A DNA stretch of 64,000 nucleotides. Origin: Luidia sarsii (taxonomy: Eukaryota; Echinodermata; Asteroidea; Paxillosida; Luidiidae). How positions within the stretch are numbered: the first letter of the stretch is position 1; each line of letters begins with the position of its first letter. Where the stretch lies: the NCBI GenBank assembly GCA_949987565.1, contig OX465109.1:16902092-16966091 (forward strand), written 5' to 3'. The notes under the pieces were generated by a model. That model was given only the letters and a program-made list of their open reading frames with translations, had not been told where the DNA came from and did no database searches. Of the stretch, positions 19,196 to 29,143 are shown piece after piece. The position numbers were made by a program, and so were the translations under genes.

Positions 19196-22100
19196 GTATG
19201 TAGATCTTGTTGCGCCAACGTTAGCCACTTTGCGCCTGGCCACTTTTCAGCTCCCATGGCCTCCGCACGGGTTTTGAAAAAAATAATGTTTGCATCTGAA
19301 TGAAAGCAGGGGGTGTGATCGCTACGGCAGTACTTCTCCCTACCCCGGCAAAGATTAATTGACTATTTGGGAAGGCCACCATCTAAGGGCTGGATAGCTC
19401 AGATGGGAAGAGCACTGGTATGCAAAACCAGAGGTCTCCGGTTCAAGTCCCGGTCCAGTCAAAGTTTCCTTTCCCATTTTTGAAAAGTTTGTTCCAAAGT
19501 TCCTAGTCAGTTTTTATTTTGATATGTATACTAAAATGTTGCAAAATGCCTACTGACTAAAATTACCAAAATGCAAATCTCAAAACTTAGTGGGCCTGAC
19601 GTTTCGATCCTGGCTTTTCAGAAAAGCTTTGAGAAAGCTCCTGCTGGGATCGAAACGTCAGGCCCACTAAATTTTCAGTTTTTATTTTATTTTCAAAACT
19701 TGCTGAAGAATCGGAACAATAATGCCTGTTAAAGAAATCAATAAGAATAAACTATGAGTACGAGTGAGTCGAATCTGGCGAAATCTGCGGCTTTTGTTTT
19801 GCTTCATATACTTTTGTCGTAGGCTGAAAAGATTTTTTGTTTAAATCTTGGACAATAGTTGTGCCCAGATTCGCATAGCAACACTACTGGCACTCCGAAT
19901 TTAAAGTGGCTAAACCATTTGCAATCTTGATTAAGGTTCTTTTCTCAAACTTTAAACTTAGGGTTAGGGTTGAGGGTCAGGGCTAGGGCTATGCTGGTAT
20001 TCCTGTAGCTGTAACTGTCAGCTAATACTAATCCAAAATGTTGCCCGGAACATTTTCAAACCTTCCACTTGGTACTTCCACCGTGCAAACCTTCACATCT
20101 CATCTGTAGACGAGTCTGACTGGATATGAATATTTTGTTTTGTCAAGTTCTCATTTCTATCATGCCATCGGCAAAGGTCACAGATATTTTTCCTATATCT
20201 TCCTCAGAGGCTGGACCCAACCCCGAGGTGAATTCCTCCCTGGCTAGCCTAGTTTCTCAGGCAAAGGCCAAAGCCATGCCCAAGGCGACCATCGAAGGGG
20301 TCCTTAAAAATGCCGTGAGTATTGTGCCTCAAGACATTTCTCCGATATCTGGACCATAATTAAGTGGAAGTTTAGCGGCGACACCAATGAGTGTGTGGCT
20401 CTAAGAAGAGTTGGTTAAACTTAACTCGACAGAAGTCTCCTGACAACGGGCAGGGTACACACTGCCCAAAACATTGAGTTACTGGCTCTTCTCAGAGCCA
20501 CACACTCCGTCTCAAAAGAGATGTGTTACATGGTGTCATTGCAAAACGTCCACTTGGTAGTACTTCCACCATGTGAATAGTCTCATGTAGCATGAATAGT
20601 TATTGTGGATAAGACAGTATTCCACTGAGCTTTACCGAACCCTTCTCTTAGCCGTTACAATGAATAAATATTTTGAGCAAATTTTTGAACAAATTTGAAA
20701 AATGGCCAAGAAAACTTTGACGGGAACAGGAATTTTGCAGGACTTTAGTTTTGCAGGACTTAAGTTTTGCATACCAGCTCTCACCATCTCAGTTATCTTT
20801 TGCCCGATTGCCTGCTGCTACCTTCCAAACAATTGTCTGGAAGTGGTCAAACTCCTCCCATGTCTTTCATCAAGATCCCTGTATCCCTGTGTCTTTTCAA
20901 GTTTTATAGTAAAGGGAGTGGCACTGATGCAGACTCACAGCTACTCCTAGAAGCCTAATGTTTACAACAATTCTGTATATCACGTGAAGATATTTTCAGT
21001 TCACATCTACTTTTCAATCTACTTTTGTGTACTCGGAAATGGCAGGGAGAATTCCCGTCTTGAAATTCTCCTATTAACTGTTGTATAGCTGCCAACCATT
21101 TCTATTTTGGAGGAATCATTCCTCTCTTTTTGGTAACAATAATTTTTACAAACTCTTGACAACAGATTCAGATACATGTACACATGTATTTCTATGTAAT
21201 TTGCTTTGTGATTCCTCTTTTTAACCACTTCGCATCGGGGTTTTTTTCAGCGCCGATGACCGCCATACGGGTTTTTTTGAACAATGCATCATTTCCAAAT
21301 CTCGCTAAAACAATCGGAACAATATATTTCTGTGAAATAAGTCGATAAGGGTATACTAAGGGTACAAGAGAGTAAAACCTGGCACAATTCGGATGTCGTT
21401 GTGGCTTTTGTCAAGAGATTATCCGTTCGAAAAAGGGCCCATTGTGCGTCGTCAATGGACTGTATGGACTTGTGTGTGGGTGTGCGTGTATGGTGCTGTC
21501 AATCCCTGACCGCAGACTCCAGCCTCCACTCCAGGCAGTCAAATCTTCGAGTTGGTCGGCCACAACCGAGCCTACAGATTACGGTAAAGAATGTGGGGGG
21601 AAATTCCAATGCCAGACCGACGACCGTTGGGCTGTGTGGCATGCAAAGACAATATCCCCCGCGTGCTTTCAGCGGCAGCGCGGTATCCCTCGATCCTCCA
21701 CAGTAAAAGTTCCACAATTGCACAATTACTGCTGCTAATCTTGCAATTCATGTGGCAACTTGCGTCAAAAAGGGTCTTTGTACTGATTCGTATTGCTTTG
21801 TTCTAAGCTGAAAAGAGTCTTTGTTTAGAAGGTGGACAGTAGTGGAGCCCGGATTCGGAGGGCCCCGTCGCATAGTCAAGCCAATGGATCTCCGGATTCG
21901 GAGGTCCCTTCGCGAAGTGGTTAAGCAGAAGTGTTCCTAATTTCCTTTAAGATAGGTTGCCAGCTATGCTGTTGCCCATGTTGAAACAATATGCAAAATA
22001 TCAAGAAGGGTTTGCCCTACTCGGCAGGTTATGAAGTTTGCTCAGTGCTTTGCCCGATCAAAACTCCTCACATGTGTATCCCGGTGTCTTTTCTCCGTCT

Positions 22101-23623
22101 TCTCAGGCTAGGAAAGGGAGTGGTGGTGATGCAGACACCCAGCTGCTCCTAGAAGTTAGAGGCCCGGGTCAGTCTTGCTTCCTCATCGATATTTTGACGG
22201 ACAACGCTCGCCGGACCAAGAATGAGATCCAGCACATACTAAATAAGAACGGGTGAGGACACCTCTTTTTTTTTATCATGAAGAAAGGGGAAGGCAAAGA
22301 CTAGTTGACTATTTAGGGAGGCCATCATCTAAGGGCTGGATAGCCCAGTTGGTAAGATCGCTGGTACGCCAATCCAGAGGTCTCGGGTTCAAAGCCTGCA
22401 GTCGATTTCACCAAACTCATCATAACTTGCGATCCAGCGCAAGACAGTGAGCGATACACATATACCATACAGCCTATCACAACTTACGATGGGTTATCAA
22501 TTGTAAATGGAAGTACGATCCATCTTAAAGCTTTGTGAAATCCACCCCTGGTCCAGTTAGAAATGATTTTTTCCCAGTATTTTTTTCTTCAAATTGTTAG
22601 TTGAACCTGAGCTCCTCTTTCGGGTAATCTTCATGGTTTTGTCTTACTCCACACAGGGGCACCTTTGGAACCTCCCTCTATGCCTTCAAGCGGAAAGGAG
22701 TCGTCAAAGTCAGCCCGCAAGGTGAAGGTCAGGCAGAACCCTTGACCCTTGACCTGGCAACAGAGGTCGCCATTGAGGTCGGGGCGGAGGACGTGCAGGA
22801 GACCAGCAGTGACGACGATACTCCTCAGTTCATGGTGAGTGGATTCATGGATCCTTTCATTTTTGAAAGCCTCGTTCGTTTGTAAAGGTTGAGTATCTTT
22901 CAACTTCAAGTTTCTGCAAGAAAACCGGTGGCCTGAGATACAGTATTAGATACAGTATCAGTACAGTATCGCTTTGATACTGTGAGAGCTGTCCTTAGAT
23001 TTTCTTATCACAAAACATCTGCAAGCCTTCAAATCTTATCCAATGCTAGTAAAGATAGAGAATGATTAAAGTAACAGTAGACGCAAAGGTTTCAAAGTAA
23101 ATCCTCTCCGGGTGTTTCGGACATTATTTACCACAACACCAGTTGTGTATAGATAGCTGTGTTAGACAAAGGCTGTGACCAGATCTTATACAAAACATCT
23201 ACAACAAAAATTCAGCAGTCAGATTGGAGTAGGAGAACTCAAGTAGGAGAACTCAGTTTATTATTTTTAATTTTTTTTTTCCAGAGGGATGTTTGTGTTT
23301 TTGTTTTCAGTGTGGTGTTTGTCTTTACTGTCTGATATTCATGTGTTAATTTTGGTTTTTCCCATTTGTTTTTCCATTTGTTTTTGATTTGATCGATTTA
23401 GTTCATCTGTGATATGGGGGATTTGCGTGCTGTCCGCAACAATCTTGCCTCTTTAAGTTATTGCATTGAGTCGGCGGCATTTGAGTATCTGCCCGAGACC
23501 ACAGTCGCGCTGGGCACCAGCATCTTGGAGGACACTTTCAGGCTCATCTCGCTTCTGAATGACAATCCGAGTGTGGTCAAGATTTACGATAACGTGGAGA
23601 GCTCGGACTTGGACTCCCCTTGA
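18691..23623 (+). CDS. TACO1: TACO1, mitochondrial YebC-family translational activator (five exons, 385 aa)
   Basis: TACO1 proteins activate mitochondrial translation, classically of COX1, in the matrix. Exons: 18691-19195, 20208-20314, 22107-22252, 22657-22834 and 23402-23623. All junctions are GT/AG and the phases add up to 1158 nt with the stop. The family signature [20 protein letters not shown] is at residues 135-154. It is followed by EAGPNPEVNSSL, MPKATIEGVL, QHILNKNGG, AFKRKGVV, AIEVGAEDV, QFMFICD and IYDNVES, in the order and spacing of animal TACO1. About 130 residues precede the core, against roughly 60 in the human protein. This N-terminus is Arg-, Ala- and Ser-rich with few acidic residues, as expected of a mitochondrial presequence, but is unusually long. 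No other in-frame ATG lies before the core, so the start at 18691 is favoured. Neighbours are unrelated. Confidence 0.95.
19300..19515 (+). mobile_element. SINE family 1 in TACO1 intron 1
   Basis: Positions 19387-19460 form a tRNA-like head (GGGCTGGATAGCTCAGATGG, then CCGGTTCAAGTCCCGGTCC). Its loop reads ATGCAAA, that is, a GCA triplet at the anticodon position. The acceptor halves do not pair and the 3' side runs into the shared SINE tail, so it is not called as a tRNA gene. Confidence 0.8.
19530..19685. mobile_element. Foldback family copy
   Basis: GGGCCTGACGTTTCGATCCT faces GGGATCGAAACGTCAGGCCC across a short loop. It is directly joined to the SINE tail through ATGTTGCAAAATGCCTACTG. Confidence 0.8.
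19686..20100. other. TACO1 intron 1 remainder
   Basis: Contains a diverged stretch (GAATCGGAACAATAATGC) related to the interior of the piggyBac-like element at 21.2-21.9 kb. Otherwise unassigned. Confidence 0.4.
20208..20314 (+). CDS. TACO1: TACO1 exon 2
   Basis: The acceptor is CTTCCTCAG and the donor is GTGAGT. Encodes EAGPNPEVNSSLASLVSQ to VLKNA, matching the GGPNPE...MPK.TIE block of the family. Confidence 0.94.
20355..20600. mobile_element. Second foldback family relic
   Basis: Contains CAGAAGTCTCCTGACAACGG, ACTGGCTCTTCTCAGAGCCA and GATGTGTTACATGGTGTCAT. This is the source-type sequence of the 53-bp array at 8.2 kb. Confidence 0.65.
20780..20965 (+). pseudogene. Decayed duplicate of the TACO1 intron 2 end and exon 3 start
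   Basis: TTTTGCCCGATTGCCTGCTG, CTCCCATGT, TCCCTGTGTCTTTTC, AGGGAGTGGCACTGATGCAG and CAGCTACTCCTAGAAG parallel the segment at about 22,045-22,160. There the same landmarks are CTCCTCACATGT, TCCCGGTGTCTTTTC and the true exon 3 start with GGGAGTGGTGGTGATGCAGA. The copy has no acceptor and ends in a stop soon after. Confidence 0.7.
21221..21924. mobile_element. piggyBac-like non-autonomous element
   Basis: The ends are TTAA-CCACTTCGC and GCGAAGTGG-TTAA. This is a 9-bp terminal inverted repeat bounded by a TTAA target duplication, the hallmark of piggyBac elements. The 700-bp interior has no transposase frame. It sits in TACO1 intron 2. Confidence 0.75.
22107..22252 (+). CDS. TACO1: TACO1 exon 3
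   Basis: The acceptor is GTCTTCTCAG and the donor is GTGAGG, phase 2. Encodes the LLLEVRGPGQ and IDILTDNARRTKNEI blocks and ILNKNG. A decayed copy of this exon's 5' half, without a usable frame, lies near 20,790-20,955. Confidence 0.94.
22285..22400 (+). mobile_element. SINE family 1 copy, truncated
   Basis: GGGCTGGATAGCCCAGTTGG to GGTCTCGGGTTCAAAGCCTG, preceded by the shared block GACTATTTAGGGAGGCCATC. The 3' side is replaced by MITE family 4. Confidence 0.75.
22398..22555. mobile_element. MITE family 4
   Basis: From GTCGATTTCACCAAACTCAT to GCTTTGTGAAATCCACCCC, about 155 bp. The inner repeats are TAACTTGCGATC and CAACTTACGATGGG. Copies at 37,060-37,206 and 43,690-43,840. Confidence 0.7.
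22657..22834 (+). CDS. TACO1: TACO1 exon 4
   Basis: The acceptor is CTCCACACAG and the donor is GTGAGT. Encodes GTFGTSLYAFKRKGVVKV, AIEVGAEDV and a short acidic stretch. Confidence 0.94.
22835..23401. other. TACO1 intron 4
   Basis: Contains the imperfect tandem GATACAGTATTAGATACAG at about 22,937 and T-rich runs. No gene. Confidence 0.5.
23402..23623 (+). CDS. TACO1: TACO1 exon 5
   Basis: The acceptor is GATTTAG. Encodes FICDMGDLRAVRNNL through KIYDNVES, then SDLDSP and TGA. Confidence 0.94.
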   Translation, partial: FICDMGDLRAVRNNLASLSYCIESAAFEYLPETTVALGTSILEDTFRLISLLNDNPSVVKIYDNVESSDLDSP

Positions 23624-24368
23624 GAACGTTCTTGGATTTTCGTCCGTTATGTTCTGGATTGTGCGAAGTGCGCTCGGCAGTATGCCGAGATGTCTTTGCT
23701 ATTGAAGCGACTTTTTTATCTTTGCCTGAAGTGTAAAGAGGCTGGGCCAGTCAGTCAAGTGTGCTGACCAAGCTGAGCTGGCCTCTGTTGGGAACAGTGT
23801 GCCGATGCTGGACACACTTTGCTGCTTGCCGTTCGACTTTCACGGGGAGCTGGTCATGGCCGTGAGAGCTCTAACTACAACTGGCTTCACTGCGGGGGGA
23901 CAAGAACTGCATTGGTAGTCTATACGGCGACCGTCCCCACAAAATGACAGCAATGTGCATTGAGTCAAAGTGAGCTCTTCCCCAATACAATTATGTGTAA
24001 TCATACCTCTAATCCCCTCCACCCCTTTATCCTTAGAGTGAACTTCCCGAGAAACCTGTACTGTACAAGTGTACATTACTTCCATTTCTTTGCCAAAAAT
24101 GATTTGTGACTGTCTAGAAAAAAACGTGGTAACAGTTGTTGAAAGTGGAGTAATGTCCAAGCTGCACAATGGACAAGATGCATAGTAAAAATTGCGGTCC
24201 CCCCAGTAGTATACAAAGGTAGCTAACCGAACCCTCGGTTATTGAAAAGGGACTTTGTCTTCTGGTCTTGGTTTGAGCTCCAGTTGTAAACTATGGACTT
24301 AGAGGAACATTAAACCCTTTTCAAAAGGAATGAATGTAAAATCGGGCTACATACATGTTTTATCAAAT
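23624..24368 (+). other. TACO1 3' untranslated candidate
   Basis: No coding segment. A variant poly(A) signal ATTAAA is at 24,309-24,314. A canonical AATAAA appears only near 25,095, beyond a SINE. The true 3' end cannot be decided from sequence alone. Confidence 0.4.
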
Positions 24369-24369
24369 A

Positions 24370-24600
24370 GAGGAAAAAAAACAACGGGGAACTTTTGAAC
24401 AATTTTGAAAAGTGGCAAAGAAAACTTTGACTGGACCTGGAATTGAACCCGAGTCCTCTGGTTTTGCGTACCAGTGCTCTTCCATCTAAGCTATCCAGCC
24501 CTCAGATGGTGGTCTTCTAAAATAGTCTACTAGTCTTTGCCAGGGTGGTCTTTCAGTCTGAAGCATTCAGTTATTAATTCAGTCTTGAGATGCTCTTCAT
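24370..24600 (-). mobile_element. SINE family 1 copy
   Basis: The minus strand has the tRNA-like head at 24,429-24,502 (CGCAAAACCAGAGGACTCGG, GGTTCAATTCC). The A-rich tail starts at 24,428 and runs left. Confidence 0.8.
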
Positions 24601-25340
24601 AATTGTGTGCTTTTAATTTATTTTCTGTGAAGACATCAGACAAATGTTACACCATTTTGTTCACCACAGGGACAGTCTTGATATGACTATAAGAACATGA
24701 TTTGCGGGGGGAAAAATCTTCAAAAATTGGTTCTAAAAATATGCATGTAATGCCTACTGAGTTTTGGAGGTTTACTCAGTTTAGACAGAACGATAACAAA
24801 TGGCCATGTTACACACACTGTTGTCCAAAAACGTGTTTGGATCCCTAATATAAGAATACTGAAAATGATGGAGGGATATAATTTTTGAATATGCATAAAC
24901 CATGCGACTGCGCCGATGAATATTCATGGTTTTACATCACATGCAGTCACATTCTCGTCATTCACAAGACCAGCGAGCTTTTCAAAATATCTAGCACAAG
25001 TCCACATTACATTAATTACCCTACTAGAATTTTCAGATTGACGAAAACGATTTCAGCATTGGTATTTTAGCCTATAATGTAGTTATCTATTCTTAATAAA
25101 ATCACATGTGATTTGATTAAACTACAAAGTACACCAAGTTCACAGACTAGTATAGAGAAGGTTTTTACAACTTAACCAAAGCCATTTTCGTACACGAGTT
25201 AACCGGTGTTGGCCATCACCCGTATCTACAGGTGATGTGCAACCAAGTTGAGCTACATCACTTTCAGAGTCCAAAATAAAAAATATATACAATGGAATCA
25301 TGGTTGGTAAAGATAATATATGACGAGGAACTAGTTCAAT
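24601..25340. other. Intergenic, nothing recognised
   Basis: AT-rich. Contains an AATAAA at about 25,095, possibly a distal poly(A) signal for TACO1. Confidence 0.4.
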
Positions 25341-26559
25341 CTTGAATAGATTCCTCAATGGAGGAGACAATAAGAGATTCACTTCTCGGCTGCTTACAAT
25401 AAGTGTTTTTTGTGTGTGTGTGGAATGTGTCTGGTGGTATCGAAGTGTGTTCTCAAGTATTCTTGTTGTAACACTGGCCTTATTCTATAGATATTACCAT
25501 GGACGATGTTCCAATGGCATTTCTGCCTTGCTTCCCCAAGGTCGTCCCCATGCTCGTACCACGCGTTTCTCTTCACGTTTGATACCCGTGATTATGCACA
25601 TCATGACACCTTATAAACCCAATACCAGTAAGCGGTTCTCTTCTAGCTTTGCCCCCGCTACACTACCAGCGGCGTAGCCAGGATTTTTTTCATGGGGGGG
25701 CGATGGGGGGGCTGCCAAATTTCGTGGGGGGGCGGACTGTAGTTTGGGCGGTTTTTCGATTTTTCAAGGTTTTTCGATTTTTCAAGGTTTTTCAGTTTTG
25801 CCTTGGAGACGGTTTTCGGTTTTGATTTTTGCAAAACCATGAATGGTTAATCACCTTTGGGTTTTTTTTCACATGAGTTAAAAATGCAAATAATTAAGGC
25901 AATATTGTCGACCAAATCGTCATAAAAAAAACGCCTTGTGGGATTGTACTCGTCCTCGTGATTTGTGCACGCTGCGAGACCACCGTCCAGTGTTTGTGCA
26001 CTCAGTACGTCCGGAATGATTAGTAGACTTCCACCAGTCTTTACACACTTGTTTTCTAACGAATAATGTAATGTTTATTGCATGTGCAGGCATAGTTTAT
26101 AGATCTCCGTATGATAACAAGTTACCAAGGATGTTTCGCGTTTCGCGGTCAACCGAAGTACGCGCTCCGACCAGTCAAACAAATCAATGCAGAACGTGTA
26201 TAAAAAAATATATTTGTCTACCGGATATAAACTTAAGATCACTCGACTATACTTGTAAAGGTTTTCAAAAACCCGGGCTTGTGAAAACATATTAAAGTAA
26301 TGTAGAATTCTTGTCTCTTAGAGCGGTTTGAGAGGCGTTATAGCGCGACGAAAATCGTTCAACTTGACCCCAAAGCCGCGCGTTATGAAACCTTGGACAA
26401 AATTGACGCGCAGTGCACCCGACGACTGAGACAATTTTCAATAATTTATTTTATGTAAGAAAAAAATGTTTCTAGAATTCAAGAAAAATTTAGGATTTGC
26501 CTGATATTTTTGGAGATTTCGGAAGTTGAAAATTGCATACTGATCCGTCCTACGCGGCC

Positions 26560-26935
26560 ATTTTTTGCTTCAGTGAGAATCACAGATTTCAATAATGGTC
26601 ACTTGTATTACTCACGTTTGGGGAAAAAAGAGAAATTTCCCCTCATTTGATCGAGAACATTCTCTCCCGTGCGACGAGCCAAAATTAGGCGGCCATCTTG
26701 GATTTCAAATTGAAACGGTTATACTGTACAAGTATACACGCAAATCAGTGATGTTTTGACAGGTCCGCGAGCACCTTGACATCATCGGTTTAATACTGTG
26801 CTCGTCGCACGGGAGAGAATGTTCTCGATCAAAAGAGGGGAAATTGCTCCTTTTTCCCCAAACGTGAGCAATACAAATGACCATTATTGAATTCTGTGAT
26901 TCTCACTGAATCCAAAAATGACCACGTAGGATGGT
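26560..26935. repeat. Inner foldback 1 of the hAT-like element
   Basis: ACTCACGTTTGGGGAAAAAA...TCGAGAACATTCTCTCCCGT faces ACGGGAGAGAATGTTCTCGA...TTTCCCCAAACGTGAGCAAT. The arms are about 130 bp and the spacer about 120 bp. Confidence 0.85.
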
Positions 26936-26937
26936 GA

Positions 26938-27480
26938 TACGGGTGTTTTCGGCGGTAAATCTGGGGGTTTCGGTCGGGTAGTTTTTTGGTTGAAATGTGT
27001 TAGCGGTTTGTACTCACCAGCTAGTCCAAGTAACTTGGACCCTTACAATCGCCTTTTTTAAAATTTTGAGGGGTCAGGCGATAGTAGGCTCCAAGGAATC
27101 CTGCTGGAAAACTCGGTAAGTAACTATGTGTTCGACTCCATGACTACCGGTACCAAAACCCCCAGATTTTACCCCGAAAACACCCGTGAAACCGTCCCAC
27201 GCACCCATCTTTGGATTACGTGAGAATCACCGATTTCAATACAAACTACTGGTTATTTGTTTTACTCACGTTTGGGGAAAAAGGAGAAATGTTCGTGTGA
27301 TTCTCACTTAATCCAAAGATGGGTACGCGGGACGGTTTCACGGGTGTTTTCGGGGTAAAATCTCGGGGTTTGGGTCGGGGGTAGTCATGGAGTCCAACAC
27401 ATAGTTACTTACCGTGTTTCTCAGCAGGATTCCTTGGACCCTCCTATCGCCCGACCCCTCAAAATTTTTTAAAAGGGCGA
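26938..27480. repeat. Inner foldback 2 of the hAT-like element
   Basis: The arms at 26,938-27,235 and 27,240-27,480 share GTGTTTTCGG.GTAAAATCT, ATGGAGTC.AACACATAGTT and GGTCAGGCGATAG-type blocks in opposite orientation. Confidence 0.75.
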
Positions 27481-27984
27481 TTGTAAGGGTCTAGTTACGG
27501 TACTCGGACTACGCACCAGCAGGGTTTGGACTCGGTATTGGACCCTACAGTCACCCGAACCTCAAAATTTTAAAATTTGATTAAAAAAAAGGGTGAATTG
27601 TCAGGTCCAAGTTACTCGGACTAAAAATTACCCTCAAATTGAAGCCTGTATATTCCTCTTTCTTTCCATACCACCGTTTCAAAATTAATGACTAAGGAAT
27701 AATATCAAATTACGCGGAAACAACATTCCGAAATATGGAACTATAACTTAGAAACGCTGAAAGTGCATTCAAACCGGTACCGATCGAAAGCTAATTGCAT
27801 CGTGCACCCAGATAATGGCCGAGGTTGAAAAGTGTAGCACATTTTATTATGACCGACGTTAGAGACCTTGTCAAGCCTAGGTCTAGTTTCCATCTAGTGA
27901 AGCCATAGTGACACTAAAGGATCAGTGGGGCCGAAACCAGACTACGCGCAGCATTGCAACAAGACATAACACGTCCTTGCACAC

Positions 27985-28115
27985 TGTGTACATGTACACA
28001 TGTACAATAATTATGTACATTGTGTACACTGAACATGTACATGTACGTGTACAGCGACCGCATGGCTGCATACACGTACATGTACATGTACATACATGTA
28101 CATGTATGTACGTAT
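27985..28115. repeat. TGTACATGTAC-rich simple palindromic run
   Basis: Alternating TGTACA/CATGTAC self-complementary hexamers, for example 28,071-28,110. Likely to form cruciform or hairpin structures; it lies inside the hAT-like element. Confidence 0.7.
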
Positions 28116-28641
28116 ACGCTGCGCTACTCAAGCCTCTGCAAGATCATCAGCACTCAGCAGCTACAAGTTATTTTACTACCGAAAAAAACATGAATTGGGG
28201 TAATAATGGGGTTCTTAATTTATCTTTAGAATTGCGTGGTTTTGATTTTCTTTTGTTTTTCATTGAAAAAACTCAAATCCCAGTGGGGGGGCGAGTGGGG
28301 GGGCGACGATCTTTCATGGGGGGGCGTACGCCCCCCCCACGCCCCCCGTAGCTACGCCGCTGTACACTACTGCTGCACTCTGGAATTCTCTACCTCCAAC
28401 CTGTTTCCCCTTTTCGGTCTGAATTCAAACGAAACATAAACACACATCTTTCTTCCACCTGATCTATTATGCTCATGGTTCTTTTCCTTACTACTTTGCT
28501 TTTAGCCCTTACCTTGAGTGGCCTTTTTGGTCCTTGTGTTGGGTGACATTCTTAAAAAAACCATAACACCCCCCCCAAAAAAACCCCCCCCAAAATCCTT
28601 TCCTTTCGGTGAAATCCCCGATCAACGATCGAATCCCTATC

Positions 28642-29143
28642 TCAATCAGCCCCCGGGGACGAGTCTCCGTCCCACTTGTATTCCCACCCACTGCCCCACC
28701 CCTTTCCCACCCTGGAGTTGTGACGGACCAGTCTGGAAGGATACCAGAAGCTGTCCTCGCGCCCGAACCCGGGCAAGCCGCCCGCCGGCTCCCACTTGTG
28801 CGGGCGATCGTAGGGGAACCGGTCGTATCGGTTCCTCAGACTCCTCTCCAGGAGCTGCTCCTCGTCCCGGAAGAGGAGTTGCTGGCTCCCGTTGTAGGGA
28901 CCCCGACTTCCTCTCAGCGGGCCGTACTTGGACCAGCCCCCGGACCCGTAGCCGCCCCAGGTGCCCAGTCCCATCTCCAGCTCGTCGAGGACGGGGTCCG
29001 AAGACGGCACGCCGGAGTACACCATCCTCTCTGTCTCCCTCTTCGTGGTGCCCAGGCTTTTGAGAAGGCCCTCGATTTCTTGTCTCTGTTCCAGGACCAT
29101 GCGGTCGAGGTATGCTTTCCTTTCTTCCAGGACAGCCAGGGAA
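28642..29143 (-). CDS. Gene A exon 3 (terminal)
   Basis: The acceptor is CATTCTACAG. Encodes SLAVLEERKAYLDRM, MGLGTWGGYGSGGWSKYG, the RDEEQLLER motif and a Trp-rich tail (GWGSGWEYKWDGD) before the stop. It aligns with gene B exon 3 over its first 100 or so residues. Confidence 0.85.

Larger units (their letters stand above)
25667..28362. mobile_element. hAT-like DNA element, 2.7 kb, with 8-bp target duplication
   Basis: The ends are CAGCGGCGTAGCCAGG on the left and the inverted CAGCGGCGTAGCTACG on the right, each followed by G-runs. They are flanked by the direct 8-bp duplication TACACTAC (25,659-25,666 and 28,363-28,370). An 8-bp duplication and CAGCG ends fit the hAT superfamily. No transposase is recognisable, and the interior is made of nested inverted repeats. 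It interrupts a LINE relic, which makes it the younger of the two. Confidence 0.85.
25440..28550 (+). mobile_element. LINE reverse-transcriptase tail, split by a hAT-like insertion
   Basis: Before the insertion, 25,485-25,640 encodes YYHGRCSNGISALLPQGRPH and ARTTRFSSRLIPV. This matches the YFHG.CS...P and TR.S....P blocks at the end of many LINE reverse transcriptases. After it, 28,363-28,430 encodes YTTAALWNSLPPTC, the LWNSLP terminal motif, followed by a stop and a LINE-type 3' tail (CCTTACCTTGAGTGGCC). Removing the insertion and one copy of the 8-bp duplication makes the LINE sequence continuous. It carries stops and is dead. Confidence 0.85.
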
